Assembly: GCF_004006665.1 (NCBI RefSeq)
Contig: NZ_QOCL01000002.1
Span: forward strand, 285,693 to 349,692
Length of the DNA: 64,000 bases
Direction: 5' to 3'
Source: Halobacteriovorax sp. HLS
GTDB taxonomy: Bacteria; Bdellovibrionota; Bacteriovoracia; Bacteriovoracales; Bacteriovoracaceae
Below the pieces are notes generated by a model, which saw nothing but the letters and a program-made list of their open reading frames with translations, had not been told where the DNA came from and did not search any database. Below are positions 43,213-52,437 of this stretch, in pieces. Position 1 is the first letter of the stretch, and every line of letters begins with the position of its first letter. The position numbers and the translations under genes are program-made.

Positions 43213-45953
43213 TGAAAAACGTTATAATAAAACTTTTATGGTTTGGTCTTGGGTCAGCACTTCTTGGAGGGCTAATCGTTGCAACCGTCGTTATATATTT
43301 TTCATTTGGGCTACCCAAAATTTCTTCTTTAGCTGATTATAATCCAGCGATACCTAGCCAAATTCTTGCTAAAGATGGAACTGTCTTAGCAGAGATTGGA
43401 AAAGAAAGAAGAGAAGTTACACAATTTTCTGACATACCAAAAAGGGTCGTAGGAGCTTTCCTTTCTGCAGAAGATGACAACTTCTATGAACACAAAGGAG
43501 TTGATTACTTTGGTGTAGTAAGAGCATTTATCGCAAACCTCAAAGCTGGAAAGGTTGTTCAGGGTGGGTCAACTATAACTCAGCAGGTTGCAAAGTCATT
43601 GCTTCTTTCTCAGGAGAGATCAATTGCTCGTAAGATTAAAGATTTTCTACTTGCTCAGAGAATCGAAGAGAAGTTTTCAAAAGAGGAAATTTTATTTCTA
43701 TACTTAAATCAAGTCTACCTTGGTGGCGGTTATTATGGTGTGACGACTGCTTTTAAAGGATACTTTGGAAAAGAGTTAGATGAGGCGACAATTGCTGAAA
43801 GTGCAATGGTTGCAGGTTTGTTGGTTGCGCCAGGTAAGTACTCACCATATATTAATCCTCAGTATGCAATTAAGAGACAGGGATATGTTTTAGGTCGAAT
43901 GTATGCAACTGGAAAGATTACTGAACAAGAGTACAAGGACGCTTTAGCTGAGAAGATCAAGTTTAGATTAAGAAAGAGTTCTGATTTCAAAGCGGGTCAC
44001 TTCACTGATTGGGTTAGGCAAAGAGTGATTGAACTTGTAGGAAGCGAGAACTTTTTGACAAATGGTTTTAGAATTCAAACGACTATTGATTACGATCTTC
44101 AAGTAACAGCTGAAAAACAAGTTCTTGAAGGTGTTAAAGGGATTGATAAGCGACAAGGGTTTAAAGGTGCTTTAGGGCATTTTGAAACAACTAAAGAGGT
44201 TGAGGAATATTTAGTAAAACAAAGAACCGAATTGCTGAAAGATAAGTCGTTATACTTCACATTAAATGAAGATCTATCTCGTAAATACGAAGTTGAATCT
44301 ACTGAAGAGCTTATTGAGGAAAGAGAAAAGTCCCACTTTGCTTTTTTCGAGAAGTTGATTAGCAAAAGGTACTATCCTGGAAATATTCCCAATGATCCTG
44401 TCTTAGGGTTTCTATCAAAAGATGAAATTTATAGAGCGGTTGTTAGAAGAATAGATAACTCTTCGAGAATGATTTACGTAAGCTACGCAGGTATCAATGG
44501 AATTATTCCATATGAGCAATTTCGCTGGGCCCACGAAAGAGTTATTACTGAGGAAAGGGCCTATTATGGGTATGTAACGAAACCAACTTCTATCTTAAAA
44601 GTAGGAGATATAATTCATGTCTCTATGCTTAGAAACTCAGTAGGTATAGAGAAGTATATTTGGAAGAACTTCTTACCACGTTTTAAAAAATCTAAAGACT
44701 ATGATCTTGTTAAGAAAGAAAGGTATGTGCTTTTCGAATTAGACCAAATTCCAGATGCTGAAGGAGCTTTAGTTTCTTTAGATCCAAAGAATGGAGAAAT
44801 AATCTCTTTTGTTGGGGGAGCTGACTTTGGTAGATCTCAGTTCGATAGAGCTATTCAGTCTACTCGTCAGCCAGGCTCATCGTTTAAGCCAATTCTCTTT
44901 GCAGCTGGGCTTGAAAATGGTTTTACTCCCGCAAGTATACTTCTTGATTCTCCAGAAGCATTAGGCGGATCAGACTCGACTCTTAATTGGAAGCCACGAA
45001 ACTATGATGGTAAATTTATTGGTCCAATGACTTTTAGAAACTCTCTTGAGAAGTCTAGAAATATTCCTACTATTAAACTTGCATCTGAAATTGGCGTACC
45101 AAAAATCTTAGAGTTTACAGATAGAATTGGCTTTAATGCTAAGCTTGATAAGGATTTAAGTTTAGCGCTAGGCTCTTTTGGTGTGACCTTAATGGATATA
45201 GTTTCAACCTATGCAATCTTTCCCAACGGTGGAAAGTTAGTTCATCCAAAGTCGATTATTTCAATTGTAGATAGGTTTGGAAAAAATTATGAATTGGTTG
45301 AACGTAAAGAGGTTGTTCAACAAAATAGTGACACTGTTGACGATGAAGCTTTAGAAAAGATGGCCCAAGCTGAAAGCGATGCTGTTTCAAATATAGACGA
45401 GAACCAAGAAAAACAAGAAATTAACCCTTTCCACGTAGCCCTTGGAGGAGATCAGGTTTATGATCCTCGCCTTGCTTATATTATGACTAACCTACTTAGA
45501 GGTGTCGTTCTTCACGGGACAGGAAAGTCTGCTAAAGAAGTTAGTCCTTTTCTTGGTGGTAAAACAGGAACCACTAACAATTATGTAGATGCATGGTTTC
45601 TAGGTTTTTCTTCGAATATTGTTACGGGAGTTTGGACAGGTTTTGATGATAATAAGACACTAGGCTGGGCCGAAACTGGGGCAAAGTCAGCATTACCAAT
45701 TTGGAAAGAGTTTATGCGAGAAGGGCTCAAAAAGCGCGGAGAATACGACTTTACAGCTCCATTAGGAGTTATAAATGTAAAGATCGACAAGAATACGGGT
45801 AGATTGGCCCGTCCAGGACAGCCGGATGCATTTTTAGAGTCATTTGTTGAAGGGACAGAGCCTGGTAGCCAAAAAGAAGAAGATATTGAAAAGCTAAAGT
45901 CTGACAGTTCAACTAGGTTTTTGGAAGAAGATGATTATTATAATAATCAATAA
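43212..45953 (+). CDS. Penicillin-binding protein 1A
   Basis: Bifunctional peptidoglycan synthase, 913 aa. One N-terminal membrane helix, then glycosyltransferase family 51 (about 60-235: AFLSAEDDNFYEHKGVDYFGVVRA, GGSTITQQVAK, LNQVYLGGGYYGV). An OB-like insert and transpeptidase (about 510-850) follow with SxxK at S556-K559 (QPGSSFKP), SRN (KSRNIP) and KTG (GGKTGTTNNYVDAWF). The C-terminal tail is acidic. Longer than E. coli PBP1a by about 60 aa, mostly in the region between domains and an acidic loop near 700-730. Confidence 0.95.
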   Translation: MKNVIIKLLWFGLGSALLGGLIVATVVIYFSFGLPKISSLADYNPAIPSQILAKDGTVLAEIGKERREVTQFSDIPKRVVGAFLSAEDDNFYEHKGVDYFGVVRAFIANLKAGKVVQGGSTITQQVAKSLLLSQERSIARKIKDFLLAQRIEEKFSKEEILFLYLNQVYLGGGYYGVTTAFKGYFGKELDEATIAESAMVAGLLVAPGKYSPYINPQYAIKRQGYVLGRMYATGKITEQEYKDALAEKIKFRLRKSSDFKAGHFTDWVRQRVIELVGSENFLTNGFRIQTTIDYDLQVTAEKQVLEGVKGIDKRQGFKGALGHFETTKEVEEYLVKQRTELLKDKSLYFTLNEDLSRKYEVESTEELIEEREKSHFAFFEKLISKRYYPGNIPNDPVLGFLSKDEIYRAVVRRIDNSSRMIYVSYAGINGIIPYEQFRWAHERVITEERAYYGYVTKPTSILKVGDIIHVSMLRNSVGIEKYIWKNFLPRFKKSKDYDLVKKERYVLFELDQIPDAEGALVSLDPKNGEIISFVGGADFGRSQFDRAIQSTRQPGSSFKPILFAAGLENGFTPASILLDSPEALGGSDSTLNWKPRNYDGKFIGPMTFRNSLEKSRNIPTIKLASEIGVPKILEFTDRIGFNAKLDKDLSLALGSFGVTLMDIVSTYAIFPNGGKLVHPKSIISIVDRFGKNYELVERKEVVQQNSDTVDDEALEKMAQAESDAVSNIDENQEKQEINPFHVALGGDQVYDPRLAYIMTNLLRGVVLHGTGKSAKEVSPFLGGKTGTTNNYVDAWFLGFSSNIVTGVWTGFDDNKTLGWAETGAKSALPIWKEFMREGLKKRGEYDFTAPLGVINVKIDKNTGRLARPGQPDAFLESFVEGTEPGSQKEEDIEKLKSDSSTRFLEEDDYYNNQ

Positions 45954-46018
45954 AGATTAATATTTAAAAAAATCTTCCGATAGGTTTGTGAAGGACAATT
46001 GTTCCCGAGGAAACCTGC

Positions 46019-46969
46019 ATGATTGAGAATAAGACGAATAAAGATAAGGATAATTTTAAGAAATTACTTTTTCTTCCTATTGTAGTGTCTATTTTATTTC
46101 ACGGAGCTTTTCTAATATCCCGAATCGATTTAAAGAAATCACCTTTGGTTAAAGTTTCGGAGTCGACCCCTAAGAAAATCAAGCTAAAGTTAAGAAAGTC
46201 TAAGACTAAACCAATGCAAATTGTGAATAGCGAACTTAAAAAAGTTAAAGAAGATCCGAAGGACGCAAAATATTTAAGTAAGCAAAATCAAAAAGTTGAC
46301 AGAGAAACCAAGGCGGCCACGACAGGTTCGTTTAAGTCTGCCGGTAAAGGTATTAGAACAGGATCAAAAGAAGCTTCTCAGAGTGTTGTTCAGTCTTCTA
46401 AGGGCAAGAGCAATGAAACTAAGAAAGTTGCGGCAAAGAAAACTAAGACTAAGAAATTCGATCCTAAGAATATTAAGCTAACGGACCTAGGCTTAGGAAG
46501 TACTTTTACTAAAAAACCAGCCTCTAAGAGTGCTCCGAAGTTAGGTCTAAAGAATGGTCAGATTAAAGCTTTTGGCCTTGCTCAGAATAATGATTTTATT
46601 GAGGACCTTCCTTTAGGCGACATGACAAAGCTAAATACAATAGAATACAAGTACTACGGTTTCTACTTTAGAATTAGACAAAAGCTTGAGCAGCATTGGG
46701 GAGATTCTCTTCGCAAACAGGCCAAGAAGATGTGGAAAAAGGGGAGATCTATTGCAAGTGATGAAAATAAGATAACGTCACTAACAATAACCATTGATAA
46801 AAGTGGAAATATTACTGAAGTAAAAGTGAAGTCTACAAGTGGGATAAATGAGCTTGATGACGCAGCAATAGAATCATTTAATAAAGCTGGACCATTTCCT
46901 AATCCTCCATCGGATTTAGTTAAAAATGGCTACGCAAAAATTGAATGGGGATTCGTTGTTAAGTCTTAG
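46019..46969 (+). CDS. TonB/TolA C-terminal-domain protein
   Basis: 316 aa. Single N-terminal membrane helix (LLFLPIVVSILFHGAFLI), a Lys-rich periplasmic linker of about 170 residues, and a C-terminal TonB-like domain: SLTITIDKSGNITEVKVKSTSGINELDDAAIESFNKAGPFPNPP (about 255-300). Typical energy transducer architecture, coupling inner-membrane proton force to outer-membrane partners, but no ExbB/ExbD here. The mRNA leader has AGGTTT (45982-45987) complementary to AAACCT (46011-46016), which overlaps the GAGGAAA ribosome-binding site. Confidence 0.82.
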   Translation: MIENKTNKDKDNFKKLLFLPIVVSILFHGAFLISRIDLKKSPLVKVSESTPKKIKLKLRKSKTKPMQIVNSELKKVKEDPKDAKYLSKQNQKVDRETKAATTGSFKSAGKGIRTGSKEASQSVVQSSKGKSNETKKVAAKKTKTKKFDPKNIKLTDLGLGSTFTKKPASKSAPKLGLKNGQIKAFGLAQNNDFIEDLPLGDMTKLNTIEYKYYGFYFRIRQKLEQHWGDSLRKQAKKMWKKGRSIASDENKITSLTITIDKSGNITEVKVKSTSGINELDDAAIESFNKAGPFPNPPSDLVKNGYAKIEWGFVVKS

Positions 46970-47265
46970 TGCTTTTGTGACTTACCAAGAAGATCTTTCA
47001 GATTGCTAATCCCTTCCATCATAACATAGTCATTCCAGATTGAATCAAGTTCTCTCATTCTTTCGATCAGAGCAATTGCAGCTTGATCTCTCGATATTTT
47101 TTGTTTCTCAGACAGGTGAGAAATCGCCACGCTAAGTGCTTCCATTTCAGAAGAACTACAAGCTACAGCAAGTCTATCTTCAAAAGTATTATCAATTTTC
47201 TTTTCTTTAGATTTGATAATTGCAGTATTTAATAATTGAATTGATTCTTGATTTTCAGAAATCAT
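46966..47265 (-). CDS. Hypothetical small helical protein
   Basis: Not recognised. 99 aa, no signal peptide, predicted all-helical with a repeated Ser/Glu helix (AVACSSSEMEALSVAISHLSEKQKISRDQAAIALIERMRELDSIW). Ribosome-binding site weak (TAGG). Interlocks its stop by 4 nt with the TonB-like gene. Upstream it has an unusual T-rich tract region. Confidence 0.55.
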   Translation of the reverse strand: MISENQESIQLLNTAIIKSKEKKIDNTFEDRLAVACSSSEMEALSVAISHLSEKQKISRDQAAIALIERMRELDSIWNDYVMMEGISNLKDLLGKSQKH

Positions 47266-47367
47266 ATATTTAAATAACCTAAGATTTAAGAGTTTCTATT
47301 GCCGGTTCTTAGTAGAGAACGAGCGTCAGTATGCTTGGCAGAGGGCCTTTCGTAAAGGGAAAAAAAC

Positions 47368-47400
47368 TCAATGTGAAAAAAAAATCATTGTGAAAAAAAG
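47368..47400. repeat. Tandem A-tract repeat, 17-bp unit
   Basis: TCAATGTGAAAAAAAAA (47368-47384) followed immediately by TCATTGTGAAAAAAAG (47385-47400). The 271-bp region around it (47266-47536) has no gene, and includes small hairpins and an A/T-rich inverted repeat (47378-47387 with 47414-47423). Confidence 0.6.
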
Positions 47401-47501
47401 ACATATTTTTAAGTGATTTTTTTCATGAAAATAGGCCATTTTTTAGCGGGTGCGTAATTGACTTCTGGAAACAAATTTTTTTTATTTTTTTCTTGATTTC
47501 G

Positions 47502-47531
47502 AAAAGGGCCAGAACAAATCCGGCCCTTTTT
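47502..47531. terminator. Bidirectional terminator after gcvH
   Basis: AAAAGGGCC (47502-47510), 11-nt loop, GGCCCTTTT (47522-47530). Terminates the folD-gcvT-gcvH unit on the minus strand. Confidence 0.85.
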
Positions 47532-47536
47532 AGCTT

Positions 47537-47923
47537 TTATAAATTTGAACAATGTTCTTGATATTCTTCTGAAGACATTAAAGCGTTGTATTCATCAGAT
47601 GATGAAACTTTAAGTTTAATCATCCAAGAACCATATGGATTTTCGTTACAAGCTTCAGGACCAGCTTCAAGATCAGTATTTGCTTCCACTACTTCTCCTG
47701 ATACAGGCGAGTAGAGATCACTCACAGATTTAATTGACTCTACAACTCCAAAAGTATCTTCGGCCGAAAGCTCTGTACCAATTTCTGGTAACTCAACGAA
47801 GACAATATCTCCTAGTGATGATTGAGCGAAGTCGGTAATACCCACAGAGACAATATCTCCCTCAAGTAGTACCCATTCATGGTCTTTTGTGTATTTAAGC
47901 TCAGCTGGAATATTGTTAGACAT
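47537..47923 (-). CDS. gcvH: Glycine cleavage system H protein
   Basis: Lipoyl carrier that shuttles the aminomethyl group between P, T and L proteins. 128 aa. [41 protein letters not shown] and [19 protein letters not shown], whose first Lys is the lipoylated one. Overlaps gcvT by one base. No gcvP in the window. Confidence 0.96.
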   Translation of the reverse strand: MSNNIPAELKYTKDHEWVLLEGDIVSVGITDFAQSSLGDIVFVELPEIGTELSAEDTFGVVESIKSVSDLYSPVSGEVVEANTDLEAGPEACNENPYGSWMIKLKVSSSDEYNALMSSEEYQEHCSNL

Positions 47924-49002
47924 TACTTGTGTCCTCCTGTGACGAATGCTTTTACATGGTAAATAGCTTCAATATTGTTCTTTCTTATATTAATTTTAAA
48001 TGCTTTATCTTTAGGAAACTTATCCGAATCTACAAGTCCAAGTGCGATACCTTTTCCTGTTGCAACAGACATAGTTCCAGACGTAACTACGCCAATTATT
48101 TCATCTTTGGAGTTCAGAATATTGTACCCTTCTCTTGGAATACCTTTTTCAAGACTAAGTTTAACAAGGCGCTTTTTAGGCTTACTTTCTATAAGAGCGG
48201 CTTTTCCAATGAAGTTATCTTTTTGAGTTTTAACAGTCCACTTCAGAGCTGCATCAAGTGGGGTGAGTTGGTCATTTAGTTCGTGACCATAGAGTGGGTA
48301 GCATACCTCTAGACGAAGAACGTCTCTAGCAGCTAGTCCACAAGGAAGCGCTCCTTTATCTAGTAATTTAGACCAAAGATTCTTTGCCATATCATGGGAG
48401 CAAAAAACTTCGAATCCATCTTCACCAGTGTAACCAGTTCTTGCCAAAATAACCTGCTCTCCAAGCTTGTTAAGCTCTTTAGCACTGTAGTATTCCATAT
48501 TGTCTTCATCCGAAAGAAGTTCAATACTTTTAAAGATTTCAACTACTTTTGGGCCTTGTACGGCCAATAGTGAGTACTCAGAAGACTTATTTACAAGTTC
48601 AATATCAAAAGAATTCGTCTGTGAAGAAATCCAGTTCCAATCTTTTTCAATATTTGAAGCATTCACGCAAATAAGTACTCTTTCTTGTCCGAGCTTGTAG
48701 GCTATCAAATCATCAATAGTGGTCCCGTCTTCTCTGCAAAGAGGTGAGTAAACGGCTTTATGTAAGTCAGCTGACAGAAAGTCATTTGTAATAAGGTAGT
48801 CTACAAATTTTATTGCATCTTTTCCTGTTACAAAGAATTCACCCATGTGAGAAACATCAAATACACCGCAATTAGTTCGAACTGCATTTGATTCATCTTT
48901 TACTGACGAATACTGAAGAGGCATATCATAACCAGCGAAAGGGGCCATCTTTGCGCCTAAGTCCAAATGAACCTGGTGTAAAGAAGTCGTTAAAAGACCC
49001 AT
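47923..49002 (-). CDS. gcvT: Aminomethyltransferase (glycine cleavage T protein)
   Basis: Releases ammonia and transfers the methylene group to tetrahydrofolate. 359 aa. Signatures: [64 protein letters not shown], and [20 protein letters not shown] with AGGAGAATG upstream. It follows folD by 34 nt, joining methylene-folate production to its oxidation. Confidence 0.96.
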   Translation of the reverse strand: MGLLTTSLHQVHLDLGAKMAPFAGYDMPLQYSSVKDESNAVRTNCGVFDVSHMGEFFVTGKDAIKFVDYLITNDFLSADLHKAVYSPLCREDGTTIDDLIAYKLGQERVLICVNASNIEKDWNWISSQTNSFDIELVNKSSEYSLLAVQGPKVVEIFKSIELLSDEDNMEYYSAKELNKLGEQVILARTGYTGEDGFEVFCSHDMAKNLWSKLLDKGALPCGLAARDVLRLEVCYPLYGHELNDQLTPLDAALKWTVKTQKDNFIGKAALIESKPKKRLVKLSLEKGIPREGYNILNSKDEIIGVVTSGTMSVATGKGIALGLVDSDKFPKDKAFKINIRKNNIEAIYHVKAFVTGGHK

Positions 49003-49036
49003 ACATTCTCCTGTGAAGTTTAATTATTAGATAATT

Positions 49037-49909
49037 TTATAAGCTCTTTTCAGCAGCTTGTAAAAGATTTTGGGCCAAAGAAAGAATCGTCATCGGTCCA
49101 ATCCCACCAGGAACGGGAGTGATTGCGGATACGTGATCTTTAATATTGTGAAAATCGGTGTCGCCGCATAGTTTGCCCTCGGCGTCTTGATTCATTCCAA
49201 CATCGATAATGGCCTGGGATTTGGAATCACTTAGATAGTCCCTAGTAAGAAACTTCGCACTTCCTATGGCCATGATAATAATGTCAGCTTGTTTGGTATG
49301 ATCTTTTAAGTTTTGTGTCTTAGAGTGACATAAACTAACAGTGGCATTGTGGTTAGTAAGTAGGAGACTCAAGGGTTTACCGACAATTAGTGATCTACCA
49401 ACAATTGTAATATTCTTATTCTCTATTTCAATACCGTAGTAATTGCAAATTGTTACAATTCCTTTTGGTGTACAAGGAATAAGCGCTCCTTCACCTTTTT
49501 CACCTTGGTAGAGATTCATAACATTGAACTTATTAAATCCATCAACGTCTTTATAGGGAGGAATGAGCTCTCCAACATTTATATGCGCTAGGTGTTTAGG
49601 AAGTGGGAGCTGAACAAAGCAGCCGTGAACACTTGGGTCACTTACTATATCTGCTACATGATCTAAGAAGTCGTCTTCTTTAAGATCGCTTGGTAACTTA
49701 ATGATTTCGCATTCTGCACCAAGGTTTTCAATGAATTTCTTCTTATTTCTTGTGTAAAGTAAGCTTGCTGGATTGTCGCCTACGAGAATAACCTTCATCG
49801 TAGGAATTATACCTTCTTGCTTTAGTGCTGAGCATCTATTTTTTAAGTTCTCGACAGACTCTTTAATTAGAGGCTTCGACTTCATTATTATAGTTTCATT
49901 CTTATTCAT
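49037..49909 (-). CDS. folD: Methylenetetrahydrofolate dehydrogenase/cyclohydrolase
   Basis: Interconverts methylene- and formyl-tetrahydrofolate. 290 aa from the ATG at 49909, which has AGGAT upstream; a TTG 18 nt earlier would overlap that site. Motifs: YTRNKKKFIENLGAEC (catalytic Lys region), VQLPLPKHLAHINV, PYKDVDGFN, IPCTPKGIV, IVGRSLIVGKPLSLLL, and AITPVPGGIGPMTILSL. Heads the unit with gcvT and gcvH. Confidence 0.95.
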   Translation of the reverse strand: MNKNETIIMKSKPLIKESVENLKNRCSALKQEGIIPTMKVILVGDNPASLLYTRNKKKFIENLGAECEIIKLPSDLKEDDFLDHVADIVSDPSVHGCFVQLPLPKHLAHINVGELIPPYKDVDGFNKFNVMNLYQGEKGEGALIPCTPKGIVTICNYYGIEIENKNITIVGRSLIVGKPLSLLLTNHNATVSLCHSKTQNLKDHTKQADIIIMAIGSAKFLTRDYLSDSKSQAIIDVGMNQDAEGKLCGDTDFHNIKDHVSAITPVPGGIGPMTILSLAQNLLQAAEKSL

Positions 49910-50015
49910 TATAAGTATCCTGCTCAAAAAATACCGCAGAGCGAAGCTAGAATATTTTTTGAAATTTCTCTTCTTTCACCATATAGTACGATTTTACAAG
50001 AAGTGGGAGTACTAA

Positions 50016-50189
50016 GTGGTTTTTTACATGGGTCTAGGTCTACAGCTTATAGGATTTGCTTCAGTGGGTCTATGCCTTTTTTCTGGAATGAATAAGGGAA
50101 ATTATGGACAGCTTGAGTTCTTACAACTGGTTGGAGGCTCTCTCGTATTCTATCTGGGACAATTTGTAAGATCAAAACACCAAGGATAG
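50016..50189 (+). CDS. Small membrane protein, 57 aa
   Basis: A short frame upstream of ruvC. GTG at 50016 with GGGAG 6 nt upstream; another possible start is the ATG at 50028. It contains two hydrophobic segments, about LQLIGFASVGLCLFSG and FLQLVGGSLVFYLGQFV, separated by a short turn (MNKGNYGQLE), and ends VRSKHQG, a basic tail fit for a cytoplasmic side. Resembles a two-helix hairpin membrane peptide. Function unknown. Confidence 0.55.
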   Translation: MVFYMGLGLQLIGFASVGLCLFSGMNKGNYGQLEFLQLVGGSLVFYLGQFVRSKHQG

Positions 50190-50228
50190 TTTCTAGACGA
50201 TTACTCTAACATCCATGTACAATTAATT

Positions 50229-50783
50229 ATGAAAATTTTGGGAATTGATCCTGGCTCTAGAAGCGCCGGATGGGCATTAATAGAAGTAAATGGCAGGAAA
50301 ATTAATTTTCTAGATTCGGGAACTTTGAAGTATGCAAAAATCGACAATTTTGTGGATAGGCTTGGAGTTATTTATGACTCTATTAATACTTTGATGCTTG
50401 AGCATAGACCTGATGAAGTTTCTATTGAGGCATTGATCTTTGTAAAGAGTGTGAGTTCGTTAGCAAAATTGGCTCAGGCCAGAGGCGCTATGGTCGCTGC
50501 CATTGTACAAACAAGAAAGGGAAAAGTTTTCGAATATGCACCTAATCTCATAAAATCTACAATTAGTGGATATGGTCATGCAGATAAAGCAGCAATTGAT
50601 AAAACTCTTCAAATGATATTTGGAGAATTAAAATTCGGCTCTCACGATGAGTCCGATGCTCTTGCAATTGCTCTATGTCATGCTTTAAATAGTGGAAAGC
50701 AATTATCTACAAAGACAACTGGCCGCCCGAGCAAAGGGCGAACATTAAAAAGTGTTTTTAAGCACAAGGAAAGAACAACATGA
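50229..50783 (+). CDS. ruvC: Holliday junction resolvase RuvC
   Basis: Cuts Holliday junctions made by RuvAB. 184 aa. GIDPGSRSAGWALIEV with the first catalytic Asp, VSIEALIFVKSVSSLAKLAQARGA, and the C-terminal acidic residues in SHDESDALAIALCHAL. The C-terminal tail is basic. Overlaps ruvA by 4 nt. Confidence 0.97.
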   Translation: MKILGIDPGSRSAGWALIEVNGRKINFLDSGTLKYAKIDNFVDRLGVIYDSINTLMLEHRPDEVSIEALIFVKSVSSLAKLAQARGAMVAAIVQTRKGKVFEYAPNLIKSTISGYGHADKAAIDKTLQMIFGELKFGSHDESDALAIALCHALNSGKQLSTKTTGRPSKGRTLKSVFKHKERTT

Positions 50784-51430
50784 TTGGACATCTACAAGGT
50801 GAAGTTTTATTTAGCGATGGAGTTGAGTCCGTAATCCTTACAAATTCGGGAATAGGGTATCAAGTTTATTTTCATCAAGTTTTGCCCGAAGGTAATGTCA
50901 CATCAATTTTTATCTCCCATGTTATTAGAGAGGCCAGTGAAGAGCTTTACGGATTTAGAACTATTCGTGAAAAGAAGATGTTTGAACTTCTAACTTCAGT
51001 TAAAGGTGTTGGTCCTAAATCTGCCTTCAGTCTGGCAAGCAATATTGGAGTTGATCAAATTATTAATGCGATCACTATGGATGATAAAAAAACATTGACC
51101 AAAGCTCCTGGAATTGGAGCCAAAGCAGCAGCTCAGATGATATTAGACCTTCAAAATAAAGTGTCAAAAATTAAAATGTATTCTAATAAGACACTGGGAG
51201 CTCAGCCTATAGCGGCTACTTCTACTGTAAGTATTCAGCCTGAAATGTTTACTCAGGAGACTGAAGTCGAAAGTACAAGTGATCACCTTATTCTCAACGA
51301 TACGATTCTTGCTTGTAAAGAATTAGGGTTTAAAGAAGAGAAAGTTATTCCTATAGCACAGAAAATACTAGGCTCTAACGAAATAACTAAGCCTGAACAA
51401 CTTATTCACCTTGTGCTTCGAGAAGTATAA
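50780..51430 (+). CDS. ruvA: Holliday junction DNA helicase subunit RuvA
   Basis: Tetramer that holds the junction and recruits RuvB. 216 aa. HhH motifs LLTSVKGVGPKSAFSLAS and LTKAPGIGAKAAAQMILDLQNKV, N-terminal OB fold (MIGHLQGEVLF) and the short C-terminal RuvB-contact domain (ACKELGFKEEKVIPIAQKIL). In operon ruvC-ruvA-ruvB. Confidence 0.97.
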   Translation: MIGHLQGEVLFSDGVESVILTNSGIGYQVYFHQVLPEGNVTSIFISHVIREASEELYGFRTIREKKMFELLTSVKGVGPKSAFSLASNIGVDQIINAITMDDKKTLTKAPGIGAKAAAQMILDLQNKVSKIKMYSNKTLGAQPIAATSTVSIQPEMFTQETEVESTSDHLILNDTILACKELGFKEEKVIPIAQKILGSNEITKPEQLIHLVLREV

Positions 51431-51432
51431 TT

Positions 51433-52437
51433 ATGAATGATGAAAGAATAGTCTCTAATGAAATATCAAGCGAAGAGTCTCAAAGAGAAATTTTTTTAAG
51501 ACCGGAAGACTTTAGTGAATATGTAGGACAAAAAAAAGTTGTTCAAAATATTGAAGTGATGGTTGAGTCGGCCAAGATTCGTAACGCGGCCATGGATCAT
51601 GCGCTACTTTCTGGTCCTCCTGGACTTGGTAAAACTTCACTTGCAATGATAATTGCAAAGGCCCTTGGAAGTGAATTGCACGTAATCTCAGGACCGGCAA
51701 TTGAAAAGAAAGGTGATATCGCTGCTATCTTAACCAATCTTGGCGAGAGGGATGTTCTATTCATTGATGAAATTCATCGAATGAATATTTCAGTTGAAGA
51801 GATACTATATTCTGCTATGGAAGATTATAGACTAGATATTCTAATTGGAGAGGGGCCATCGGCGAGAACAATGCAAATTGGAATTGCCCCTTTCACTCTA
51901 ATAGGAGCAACTACGAGGTCAGGTTTATTATCAAGTCCTCTTAGAGATAGGTTTATGGCACACCTTCATTTTGATTTCTATAATCATGAAGAACTATCAC
52001 AGATAGTAGAAAATAATGCTAAAAAATTATCGATTTCATTAGAAGGTGATGTGAAAACTCATATGGCCAAGTGCTCTAGAGGTACACCTAGAATTGCAAA
52101 TAGAATTCTTAGACGAGTTAGAGACTATGCAATTGTTTCGAAGAATAATTATATAAGTGATGATGCTGTTGAGAAGTCTTTAGACCTTATGGATATAGAT
52201 TCTTACGGACTAGATCGAATGGATAGAAAAATTATCCAAGTAATTCACGAGTATTATAATGGTGGTCCTGTAGGAATTGAAGCTTTGTGTGCAACTCTCT
52301 CGGAAGATAGGACAACGATTGAAGATGTCTATGAACCTTACCTTTTAAAAGAAGGATTTCTAATTCGTACACCGCGAGGTAGAGAAATTTCGCAAAAAGC
52401 AAAGGATCATTTAGAAGATTTTGTGCAAGTTAAATAG
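51433..52437 (+). CDS. ruvB: Holliday junction branch-migration ATPase RuvB
   Basis: AAA+ motor, 334 aa. LRPEDFSEYVGQKKV, Walker A SGPPGLGKTSLA, Walker B VLFIDEIHRMN, sensor 1 LIGATTRSGLLSSPLRDRF, and the winged helix GGPVGIEALCATLSEDRTTIEDVYEPYL. Its last 31 nt overlap, on the opposite strand, the end of a binding-protein gene. Confidence 0.97.
   Translation: MNDERIVSNEISSEESQREIFLRPEDFSEYVGQKKVVQNIEVMVESAKIRNAAMDHALLSGPPGLGKTSLAMIIAKALGSELHVISGPAIEKKGDIAAILTNLGERDVLFIDEIHRMNISVEEILYSAMEDYRLDILIGEGPSARTMQIGIAPFTLIGATTRSGLLSSPLRDRFMAHLHFDFYNHEELSQIVENNAKKLSISLEGDVKTHMAKCSRGTPRIANRILRRVRDYAIVSKNNYISDDAVEKSLDLMDIDSYGLDRMDRKIIQVIHEYYNGGPVGIEALCATLSEDRTTIEDVYEPYLLKEGFLIRTPRGREISQKAKDHLEDFVQVK

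Noticed and set aside
49003..49036. Glycine riboswitch before gcvT
   Set aside because: Only 34 nt between folD and gcvT, too short, and no tandem aptamer upstream of folD.
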